Source: Alsobacter sp964544365
Lineage (GTDB): Bacteria; Pseudomonadota; Alphaproteobacteria; Rhizobiales; Beijerinckiaceae
Length of the DNA stretch: 14,271 bases
NCBI GenBank assembly: GCA_964544365.1
Contig: CAZJCW010000100.1
Span: 1 to 14,271, forward strand
Reading direction: 5' to 3'
Shown: piece after piece, positions 6,851 to 12,741 of the stretch
Position numbering within the stretch: the stretch's first letter is position 1
How the letters are laid out: each line of letters opens with the position of its first letter
The notes under the pieces: generated by a model
What the model saw: only the letters and a program-made list of their open reading frames with translations
Databases searched by the model: none
What the model was told of the DNA's origin: nothing
Made by a program: the position numbers and the translations under genes

Positions 6851-7834
6851 GTGTCCATTTTCGCGCTTGCGCTCGACAACCTGCTGTCGCCGATGGTGCT
6901 CTTCTTCGCCCTCGGCCTCGGGGCCGCGCTGGCGCGATCGGACCTGAGCGTGCCCGAGGCGGCGGCCAAGCTGCTGGCGCTCTACCTGATGATGTCGATC
7001 GGCTTCAAGGGCGGCGCCGAGATCGCCCGCCACGGCGCCGACGGGACCCTGCTGGCCGGGATCGCGGCCGGTGTCGTCCTGTCGTTCGCCCTGCCCGTGA
7101 TCGCCTACGCCCTGCTGCGGGCGATCTCGAACCTGAGCGCGGTCGATGCCGCCGCCGTGGCCGGACACTACGGTTCGATCTCCATCGTCACCTTCGTCGC
7201 GGCGACGGGCGCCCTCACGCGCCTTGCCATGCCCTACGAGGGGTGGCTCGTCGCCGTCGCCGCCGCCATGGAGACCCCGGCCATCCTCACCGCGCTCCTT
7301 CTGGCGCGGCGGGGGTCGGGCGGCACGGCGGGGAAGGGGGCCGGCGAGCACGGCCTGTTCCGCGAGGTCGCGCTCAACGGCTCGGTGGTCGTCCTGCTCG
7401 GCGCCTTCGCCATCGGCATCCTGACCGGCGAGAAAGGCCTTGCGACGCTGAAGCCCTTCATCGTCGATCCCTTCGCCGGGTTCCTCTGCCTTTTCCTGCT
7501 CGACATGGGCCTCGTCGCCGGGCGGGGCCTGGCCAACGGCCGGCGCTACCTGAAGCCGCCGGTGATCGCCTTCGGCATCCTGATGCCGCTCATCGGCGGC
7601 GCATCGGCGGCGCTGATGTCGCTCGCCGTCGGCCTCTCGCCGGGAGGAACGGCCCTGTTCGCCGTGCTCGGGGCCTCCGCCTCCTACATCGCCGTCCCCG
7701 CCGCCATGCGGCTCGCGCTGCCGGAGGCCAATCCCTCCATCGCGCTGACGCTGTCGCTCGGCGTGACCTTCCCCTTCAACCTCACCGCGGGCATTCCGCT
7801 GGCGATTGCCGTCGCCCAGCGAATCGCCGCCTGA
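6851..7834 (+). CDS. sbtA: SbtA-family sodium-dependent bicarbonate permease
   Basis: This 327-aa polytopic membrane protein resembles SbtA, the sodium/bicarbonate symporter family best known from cyanobacteria. Conserved blocks visible are LMMSIGFKGGAE (46-57), AGHYGSISIVTF (104-115), ASASYIAVPAAMR (275-287) and SLGVTFPFN (302-310). About ten hydrophobic helices fall in two similar halves, separated by a polar linker near residues 153-170 (RRGSGGTAGKGAGEHG). It starts with GTG, supported by GGAGG (6840-6844) at 6-nt spacing; there is no better in-frame ATG. sbtB follows after 20 nt, the canonical transporter-regulator pairing. No RuBisCO, carboxysome or carbonic anhydrase gene is visible nearby, so the role may be supplying bicarbonate to carboxylases or pH/sodium homeostasis. 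Bicarbonate as substrate is inferred from the family. Confidence 0.88.
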   Translation: MSIFALALDNLLSPMVLFFALGLGAALARSDLSVPEAAAKLLALYLMMSIGFKGGAEIARHGADGTLLAGIAAGVVLSFALPVIAYALLRAISNLSAVDAAAVAGHYGSISIVTFVAATGALTRLAMPYEGWLVAVAAAMETPAILTALLLARRGSGGTAGKGAGEHGLFREVALNGSVVVLLGAFAIGILTGEKGLATLKPFIVDPFAGFLCLFLLDMGLVAGRGLANGRRYLKPPVIAFGILMPLIGGASAALMSLAVGLSPGGTALFAVLGASASYIAVPAAMRLALPEANPSIALTLSLGVTFPFNLTAGIPLAIAVAQRIAA

Positions 7835-7854
7835 TCCCGCACCCGGAGCGCGCC

Positions 7855-8163
7855 ATGCAGACCCACCCGAAGAAGCGGATCGAGATCGTCATCGAGGCGC
7901 CCCTCCTGCGCCGCCTCGCCGAGAGGTTCGACGCGGCCGGCGTCGGGGGCTACACCGTCCTGCCGGTGCTGGCCGGAAGCGGGCGCGACGGGCCGTGGTC
8001 CGCCGAGGGGTCGGTCGGCGAGGCGGGAATGGTCTGCGTGCTGTGCATCGTCGACGCGGCCCGCGTCGACACCGTTCTGGACACGGTCTACGGGCTGGTC
8101 TCCCGGCAGGTCGGCCTCGTCTCGATCTCGGACTGCGAGGTCATTCGCGGCGAGCGCTTCTGA
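7855..8163 (+). CDS. sbtB: PII-like regulator SbtB
   Basis: This 102-aa protein resembles SbtB and carboxysome-associated CPII, trimeric PII-like proteins that bind adenine nucleotides and control inorganic-carbon transporters. The landmark AGVGGYTVLPVLAGSG (28-43) matches the beta2/T-loop entry of SbtB. The C-terminal CEVIRGERF (94-102) matches the last strand. The protein stops exactly there, so the CGPxGC redox (R-loop) tail found in cyanobacterial SbtB is missing. The T-loop (GRDGPWSAEGSVGEAG) lacks the GSRNVRS-like arginine pattern I recall from Synechocystis SbtB. The ATG at 7855 has GGAG (7845-7848) at 6-nt spacing and lies 20 nt after sbtA, so co-transcription is near certain. A likely role is gating SbtA at the membrane according to nucleotide or bicarbonate state. 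A generic PII-like call is the fallback. Confidence 0.85.
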   Translation: MQTHPKKRIEIVIEAPLLRRLAERFDAAGVGGYTVLPVLAGSGRDGPWSAEGSVGEAGMVCVLCIVDAARVDTVLDTVYGLVSRQVGLVSISDCEVIRGERF

Positions 8164-8173
8164 GCGGGAGCCG

Positions 8174-8806
8174 TCAGGCGTTCGAGCGCCGGCCCGTGGC
8201 CGCGGCCGTCGCTTCCGCGAAATGCAGGGCCGCGGCCGCCGCGAGACCCTCCAGCGCCACATGGGCGGGATCGCTGCCGAACTCCCGCGCCAGCCGGCGC
8301 GTCCGCTCCACGGCGGCCCGCAGCGTCTCCGGCTCGGTCCGTTCCCGGACGCGGTCGAGGCTTTCGGGGACCGCCACCCGGTGGGTCGCCACCAGCAGGA
8401 AGGCCACCGTGTCCTCGTCGTCCAGCGCGAAGGGCGCCACGAGGCGCACATAGTCGTAGGCCTCGTCCCGCCACAGGGCCCGCAGCGCGCGGCACATCGG
8501 GCGTCGCGCCGCGACGGCCTCGCCGTAATGGGCCGTGACCACGCGGCCGAACGCCTTGTCGTCGTAGTCGTCCGTCGTCTGCCCCGTCATGTCGCGGGCG
8601 TCCGGATTGGTGACGCGCGCCCCGTAGTGCAGGAACCGGTAGCGCGGGCCGCTCTCCACGGCCACCAGATGGACCCGCCCCGGCGTCACCTGGATGCGAT
8701 AGGGGTCGACGTCGCGCAGCGACGGCAGTCCGTCCGCCCGCAGCCGTTCCCAGTCCGCGCGCATGACCTCGAGTTCCGGCGCGGGCAGCGGAACCTCCTC
8801 GACCAC
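8174..8806 (-). CDS. PAS domain protein, PAS_5 type
   Basis: The product (210 aa from this start) resembles the short stand-alone PAS_5 proteins common in Alphaproteobacteria. The pattern runs W19-x-x-L-R, LPSLRDVDPYRI (27-38), LVAVESGPRYRFLHYGARV (47-65), DMTGQTTDDY (72-81), then RPMCRALRALWRD (102-114) and a closing strand VAFLLVATH. No output domain is attached, so the signal and partner are unknown. The remaining C-terminus (150-210) is helical and Ala/Arg-rich. The start is uncertain. The reading frame is open to a GTG at 8992 (272 aa), but its first 50 codons use rare codons (ATA, AGA, ATT) and overlap the enoyl-CoA hydratase promoter region. A TTG at 8845, this GTG at 8806 and an ATG at 8764 are the other options, and none has a strong ribosome binding site. 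It converges on sbtB with a 10-nt gap. Confidence 0.75.
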   Translation of the reverse strand: MVEEVPLPAPELEVMRADWERLRADGLPSLRDVDPYRIQVTPGRVHLVAVESGPRYRFLHYGARVTNPDARDMTGQTTDDYDDKAFGRVVTAHYGEAVAARRPMCRALRALWRDEAYDYVRLVAPFALDDEDTVAFLLVATHRVAVPESLDRVRERTEPETLRAAVERTRRLAREFGSDPAHVALEGLAAAAALHFAEATAAATGRRSNA

Positions 8807-8960
8807 GTAGCTGGACGCCAGTCTGAACCCGGGTGTGGCAATCAACTCGAAACCCCCGCCCGTTCCCGCCCATCGCGGAATCGGACTCCGAACCGAACAA
8901 TAACGCGACGCGCGATCGTTGGGTTCCCGCAGATGCGCATGACGCGGAGCGCGCGGCGCA

Positions 8961-8989
8961 TGGAGTGTCGCCGGGGCACGGGCTATGCT
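8961..8989 (+). promoter_or_regulatory. Candidate promoter of the enoyl-CoA hydratase gene
   Basis: TGGAGT (8961-8966) and TATGCT (8984-8989) are separated by 17 bases, matching 3 of 6 and 4 of 6 consensus positions. A start near 8996 would give a leader of about 26 nt that includes the strong ribosome binding site at 9008-9014. The -35 is weak, so confidence is limited. Confidence 0.35.
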
Positions 8990-9021
8990 CACCGTCGCGG
9001 ACGATACGGGGAGGTGTGCGA

Positions 9022-9783
9022 ATGACGGCGCAGGATCCGGCTCAGGCCGGGCGGATCGTGGTCACGGACGCGAACGGCGTCCGCGACATCCTGATCGACC
9101 GCCCCGCCAAGAAGAACGCCTTTACGGCTGCGCTCTACGCGGCCCTCGCCGATGCCCTGCTCGGCGCCTGGCGTGACGAGGCCGTGGGCGCCGTTCTGGT
9201 CCGGGGCGCCGGCGGCGTGTTCACCGCGGGCAACGACATCGGTGATTTCCTGCGCTCGCCCCCCACCGGCGCGGATGCGCCGGTCAAGCGCTTCCTCGAT
9301 GCACTGGCGATGGCGGAAAAGCCGGTCGTGGCGGCCGTTTCCGGCATGGCCATCGGCGTGGGCACGACCATGCTGCTGCATTGCGACATGGTCTATGCCG
9401 CTCCCGACGCGGTCTTCCGGACGCCCTTCGTCGACCTCGGCCTCGTGCCGGAGGCGGCGTCGAGCCTCCTGCTCCCGGCGCTGGTCGGGCCGGCGCGCGC
9501 CTCGCGTCTCCTGCTGATGGGGGAGGCCATCGACGCCGCCACCGCGCTCGACTGGGGCCTCGTCGGCGCCGTCGTGCCGGCGGACCGTCTCGAGGAGACC
9601 GCGGGCGCCGCCGCGCAGGCGCTCGCCCGCAAGCCGCGCCGGGCCGTCGCCGAGACCCGCCGCCTGCTGCGGCACGGCCGCGAGGAGGTGATGGAAGCCA
9701 TGGCGCGCGAGTTCGCCGTCTTCGCCCGGATGCTCGAATCGCCGGAGGCGAAGGCCGCCTTCGAGGCCTTCCTGAAACGCTGA
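9022..9783 (+). CDS. Enoyl-CoA hydratase/isomerase family protein, isomerase-like
   Basis: This crotonase-fold protein (253 aa) acts on acyl-CoA thioesters. AGNDIGDF (69-76) and SGMAIGVGTTMLLHCD (107-122) form the oxyanion hole. The position that carries the first catalytic Glu in classical hydratases (GxGxEL) is not acidic here (GVGTTML). A glutamate is present at E144 in DLGLVPEAASSLL, which matches the PEGxSS motif of delta3,delta2-enoyl-CoA isomerases (ECI2-like). Isomerisation is therefore a better guess than hydration, though this is inferred from motif placement. The ATG at 9022 has GGGGAGG (9008-9014) at 7-nt spacing. The gene stands alone between the divergent PAS gene and the convergent MOSC gene (28-nt gap). 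It may serve beta-oxidation of unsaturated or ring-derived acids. Confidence 0.9.
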   Translation: MTAQDPAQAGRIVVTDANGVRDILIDRPAKKNAFTAALYAALADALLGAWRDEAVGAVLVRGAGGVFTAGNDIGDFLRSPPTGADAPVKRFLDALAMAEKPVVAAVSGMAIGVGTTMLLHCDMVYAAPDAVFRTPFVDLGLVPEAASSLLLPALVGPARASRLLLMGEAIDAATALDWGLVGAVVPADRLEETAGAAAQALARKPRRAVAETRRLLRHGREEVMEAMAREFAVFARMLESPEAKAAFEAFLKR

Positions 9784-9811
9784 CGCGAGCGTCCGGCCGC
9801 GCAGCCCGCGC

Positions 9812-10405
9812 TCAGTACACCCACTGCTCCGGCAGCCGCAGCGACACCGTGTCCCCGGCGCGCATCGTGCCGGGCCGTTCGACCCACGCCACCAGCCCGC
9901 GCAGCCGCTTGGCGACCTTGACGAAGTCGAGATCGAGCCCGGGCCGGTCCGGATGCCGCGCGGCGATGGCCTTGCCCGGTCCGCGGCAGGGCGCGTTCTG
10001 GTCCTCCACGGCGAGGGTGGCGAAGCCGGGAAAGAAGAGCCGCGTGCCGCGCGGCAGCATCGAGAGGTCGGCGACGCCCTCGACCACGAGATTGGCGCCC
10101 AGCCACGCGGGATCGACAACGGGAATGCCCAGCGCCGCCGCGATGGCCGCCAGTTCGTCCGCCGCGACGATCGAGACGTGTCGGCTGTTGCGGATCGGGG
10201 TTCCCCGCGGGAACCACGGCACCCGCGCATCCGCCTTGCGCGCAAGCCCGCGGTGCCGCTCGCCGCGAAGGCCGTCCAGCACGAAGCCCTCGAAATCCAC
10301 CGTTGCGCTGTCGACCGGCCGCGTCTCGAACCCGTCGCCGTCGGCGATCATCAGCGTCGTCACGCGCGCCTCGAGCGTCCTGGCCGGCACGATCCTGCGG
10401 GTCAT
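9812..10405 (-). CDS. MOSC domain-containing protein
   Basis: The 197-aa protein consists of one MOSC domain (molybdenum cofactor sulfurase C-terminal type), a fold thought to bind sulfur or molybdenum cofactor through a conserved cysteine. RNSRHVSIVAADELAAIA (72-89), LGANLVVEGV (102-111), the G-x-R-L-F turn at 120-124, and the segment NAPCRGPG with C140 follow the family order. The N-terminal half (DGLRGERHRG, 44-53) matches the H-x-G stretch seen in similar small MOSC proteins. The ATG at 10405 has AAGGAA about 9 nt upstream on the minus strand. No other molybdenum cofactor gene is present, so its role is open; known small MOSC proteins such as YiiM-like enzymes detoxify N-hydroxylated compounds. 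It converges on the crotonase gene. Confidence 0.9.
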   Translation of the reverse strand: MTRRIVPARTLEARVTTLMIADGDGFETRPVDSATVDFEGFVLDGLRGERHRGLARKADARVPWFPRGTPIRNSRHVSIVAADELAAIAAALGIPVVDPAWLGANLVVEGVADLSMLPRGTRLFFPGFATLAVEDQNAPCRGPGKAIAARHPDRPGLDLDFVKVAKRLRGLVAWVERPGTMRAGDTVSLRLPEQWVY

Positions 10406-10699
10406 CGGGGCTGGTTCCTTGCGTCGGGGGCGGCGCTGGCGGCGTCCATCGGCCGGGCCCGGATCATCTCCTCCGGGTCCATCGCCACCTCATGGGCCGG
10501 AAAGCCGCGCCTGTCGAGAGCCCTGGCGTCGCCTGCCGTCCCGTCGCTGTCCCGGACGGGGAGGGGGCGCGCGCCCGGCGCTGGCTGCCGACCGGACCGC
10601 CATGCAGGCGGCGCCCTCGGGCCCCCACGCCGGTCGGCCGATGTCGTCGCCGTCTCGGCCATCCCGCCGTGCGGCCCCGTCCCCGCGATGCACGGATGC
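10406..10699. other. Gene-poor stretch between MOSC gene and terminator
   Basis: No gene is convincingly supported here. A minus-strand frame is open from the terminator's T-tract to 10402, ending in an ATGA overlap with the MOSC start. Its last 26 codons (from an ATG at 10482) look codon-like, but the upstream part is Arg/Pro/Gly-rich and typical of GC-rich noise. The MOSC ribosome binding site (AAGGAA on the minus strand) is at the left edge. I find no clear promoter or repeat. Confidence 0.4.
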
Positions 10700-10723
10700 A
10701 AAAAACCCCCGCATGGCGGGGGT
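10700..10723 (-). terminator. Rho-independent terminator of the 73-aa gene
   Basis: Read on the minus strand, a 7-bp stem CCCCCGC/GCGGGGG (plus 10706-10712 with 10716-10722), extended by an A-T pair, has a CAT loop. It is followed directly by six T residues (plus-strand A-run 10700-10705). It lies 46 nt past the stop of the 73-aa gene. The T-run is present on the minus side only, so it is directional. It is the clearest intrinsic terminator in the window. Confidence 0.88.
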
Positions 10724-10769
10724 CTGGAAGCTGTCCCGGCGATCGGCCCGGGCGATGGCGAGGCCGCGC

Positions 10770-10991
10770 TCAGGCGTCCTCGTAGTCCTTGACGCCTGGC
10801 GGAAGCTGGGGCGCCGGGCGGGCGGCCTTTTCCTGCTGGGCGCGCCGGCGCAGCTGGTCGGCGGCCGCGGCGACAGCCGGAATGCCGATGGTGCGGAAGG
10901 GATTCACGGCAGCATCGTCCGGGATCGAGGCGGACTGCTGGAGCTGCTGGCTCTGGTGGTTCGGGCGTGTCGCTCGACCATCGGCGGACAT
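10770..10991 (-). CDS. Small hypothetical protein (73 aa)
   Basis: I do not recognise this protein. It is hydrophilic. The N-terminus is Gln/Ser-rich and likely disordered (NHQSQQLQQSAS). The central motif NPFRTIGIPAVAAAADQL may form a short helix, then an Arg/Gln stretch (RRRAQQEK) leads to a proline-rich tail with an acidic end (PPGVKDYEDA). There is no signal peptide or membrane segment and no cysteine. The case for a real gene is strong: GAGGAA at 7-nt spacing before the ATG, and a textbook intrinsic terminator 46 nt after the stop, on the same strand, with no neighbour to share it. A weak promoter candidate is TTGCGG (11173-11168) and TATTCG (11149-11144) with an 18-nt spacer, giving a leader of about 145 nt. 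It looks monocistronic. A regulatory or stress role is possible but not shown. Confidence 0.72.
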   Translation of the reverse strand: MSADGRATRPNHQSQQLQQSASIPDDAAVNPFRTIGIPAVAAAADQLRRRAQQEKAARPAPQLPPGVKDYEDA

Positions 10992-11180
10992 GATCTGTTT
11001 CCTCTGTGGGGTCCGGGCGCCACCGCGGCGCCGGACGACGTTGATCTCGTTCCGGTTTCCAGCGGGAGCTTGACCTCTTCGCGGAGAAACCGTGGCGACT
11101 CCCCTCGCTTCGCTGGAAGCCGCCGAACGCTCATATAAGAGCGCGAATACGGTGAACGAGATGTGAACCGCAATGAAATG

Positions 11181-11210
11181 CCCGGAATGTGCGCAATCGC
11201 ACAGTCCGGG
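11181..11210 (-). terminator. Terminator-like hairpin downstream of the aminotransferase gene
   Basis: Two 6-bp arms, CCCGGA/TCCGGG and TGTGCG/CGCACA, stack around one A-G mismatch and close on a CAAT loop. It sits 25 nt beyond the aminotransferase stop on the minus strand. A short T-rich tract follows on that strand (CATTTCATTG), and TGCATTTT follows on the plus strand, so it could work in both directions. No plus-strand gene reads into it. Confidence 0.55.
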
Positions 11211-11235
11211 TGCATTTTCACGTCGCGGAGCGCGG

Positions 11236-12612
11236 TCAGCCGCGCAGGCTGTGTTCGCGAACCAGCGCTTCGGTCCGGTCGAGTCCGCGCGTCAGGCGAT
11301 CGAACAGGTCCTCGATCTCCTCCTCGCTGATGATCAGGGGAGGGCAGACGGCGATCGTGTCGCCGAGGTTGCGGACGATCAGTCCCTCGTCCTGCAGCAT
11401 CATGGTCGCCTTGGCGCCGACGCCCGCCTTGGCGTCGAAGGCGCGCTTCGTCGCCTTGTCGGCCACGAGCTCGAGCCCGGCCACCAGGCCCTTGCCGCGC
11501 ACCTCGCCGACGAGCGGGTGGTCGCGCAAGGTGTCGAGCCGCTTCCAGAAGGCCGGGATCTTCGCCGCCGCCTTCTCGAAGATCTTGTCGCGGGCATAGA
11601 TTTCCAGCGTCTTCACGCCGATGGCGGCGCCGACCGGGTGGCCGGAATAGGTGTAGCCATGGGCGAAGACGCCGATCTTCTTGCTCTCGTCGATCATCGC
11701 CGCATACATCTTCTCGGGGATGAGAACGGCGGAGACGGGGAAGTAGGCGGAGGTGATCGCCTTGGCGAGCGTCATCGTGTCAGGCCGCATGTTCATGGCG
11801 GTCGAACCGAACGGCGTGCCGAGCCGGCCGAAGCCGCAGATCACCTCGTCGGCGATCAGCAGCACGTCGTACTTGTCGAGGACGGCCTGGATCTTCTCGT
11901 AGTAGGTGCGCGGCGGAACCGTCACGCCGCCGGCCCCGCCGACGGGCTCCGCGATGAAGGCCGCGACCGTGTCGGGCCCCTCGCGCAGGATCATCTCCTC
12001 GAGTTCCGCCGCCAGCCGCGTCGCGAACTCCTCCTCCGTCTCGCCCGGCAGTCCGAAGCGGTAGTGGTGCGGGCAGGAGACGTGCAGGATGCCCGGCAGC
12101 GGAAGGTCGAAGTCGATGTGGTTGTTCGGCAGGCCCGTCAGCGACGCCGATGCGATGGTGACGCCGTGGTAGCCCTTCAGGCGGGCGATGATCTTCTTCT
12201 TCTGCGGCCGCCCGATGGCGTTGTTGTAGTACCAGATGAGCTTGATCTGCGTGTCGTTGGCGTCCGAGCCCGAGCAGCCGAAGAACACCTTCGACACCTG
12301 CATCGGTGCCATTTCCTTGAGCTTCTCGGCGAGCTCGATGGCCGGGTCGTGGCTCTTGCCGCCGAACAGATGCGTGAAGGGCAGCTTCATCATCTGTTCG
12401 CGGGCGGTCTCGACGAGCTCCTCGTTGCCGTAGCCGAGCGCCGTGCACCACAGGCCGGCCATGCCCTCGATGTAGGCCTTGCCCTCGGTGTCGTGGACCC
12501 AGATCCCCTTGCCGCTCTCCAGCACCAGCGGCCCGGTCGACCGGATCGCGTGCAGGTTCGTGTAGGGGTGGATCAGCGTCTCGACGTCGCGGGTCTGGAG
12601 GTTCGTGAGCAT
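11236..12612 (-). CDS. Class III aminotransferase (omega-transaminase-like, PLP-dependent)
   Basis: This fold-type I PLP enzyme (458 aa) transfers an amino group from an omega-amino acid or amine, typically to pyruvate. AGLWC (52-56), the cofactor-phosphate segment SGSDAND (114-120), GYHG (147-150), IADEVICGFGRLG (253-265, D255 facing the pyridine nitrogen) and the Schiff-base lysine K284 in TLAKAITSAY are all present. R414 in VRNLGD matches the flipping arginine of Chromobacterium and Ruegeria omega-transaminases, which it resembles over its whole length. The exact donor (beta-alanine, GABA, taurine, putrescine) is undetermined. The ATG at 12612 is preferred over the upstream TTG at 12675, because that TTG lies inside the -35 box of a good promoter. 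The ribosome binding site is weak. It is probably monocistronic, with a hairpin after the stop. Confidence 0.93.
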   Translation of the reverse strand: MLTNLQTRDVETLIHPYTNLHAIRSTGPLVLESGKGIWVHDTEGKAYIEGMAGLWCTALGYGNEELVETAREQMMKLPFTHLFGGKSHDPAIELAEKLKEMAPMQVSKVFFGCSGSDANDTQIKLIWYYNNAIGRPQKKKIIARLKGYHGVTIASASLTGLPNNHIDFDLPLPGILHVSCPHHYRFGLPGETEEEFATRLAAELEEMILREGPDTVAAFIAEPVGGAGGVTVPPRTYYEKIQAVLDKYDVLLIADEVICGFGRLGTPFGSTAMNMRPDTMTLAKAITSAYFPVSAVLIPEKMYAAMIDESKKIGVFAHGYTYSGHPVGAAIGVKTLEIYARDKIFEKAAAKIPAFWKRLDTLRDHPLVGEVRGKGLVAGLELVADKATKRAFDAKAGVGAKATMMLQDEGLIVRNLGDTIAVCPPLIISEEEIEDLFDRLTRGLDRTEALVREHSLRG

Positions 12613-12647
12613 GGGAGCCGTCTGCACCTGGGGTTGTCGGAGCGCGC

Positions 12648-12675
12648 AGTGTAGGGGGCGCGCTCGTGGCGTCAA
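12648..12675 (-). promoter_or_regulatory. Sigma70-type promoter of the aminotransferase gene
   Basis: On the minus strand, TTGACG (12675-12670) and TACACT (12653-12648) are separated by 16 bases, matching 5 of 6 and 4 of 6 consensus positions. Transcription would start near 12641 and give a leader of about 29 nt to the ATG at 12612. It is the best promoter match in the window, and it indicates that the aminotransferase is transcribed separately from the amidase gene upstream. Confidence 0.65.
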
Positions 12676-12705
12676 ATGCGGCAGCGCGTCCGCAAACGCG
12701 GGGCG

Positions 12706-12740
12706 GCCATGCCCGCGCGCACGGCATTCCCCGGCCGGGG
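12706..12740 (-). terminator. Hairpin-forming segment after the amidase gene
   Basis: A palindrome CCCCGGCCGGGG (12729-12740) directly follows the amidase stop. Then comes a 7-bp stem (12706-12712 with 12719-12725, one wobble). No T-run follows either, so Rho-independent termination is doubtful. They may protect the mRNA 3' end or be chance GC palindromes. Confidence 0.25.
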
Positions 12741-12741
12741 T

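Noticed and set aside
10904..11221. 105-aa minus-strand ORF between the orphan gene and the aminotransferase
   Set aside because: It runs through the terminator-like hairpin and the promoter region, overlaps the 73-aa gene in another frame, and is Ser/Arg-rich noise.
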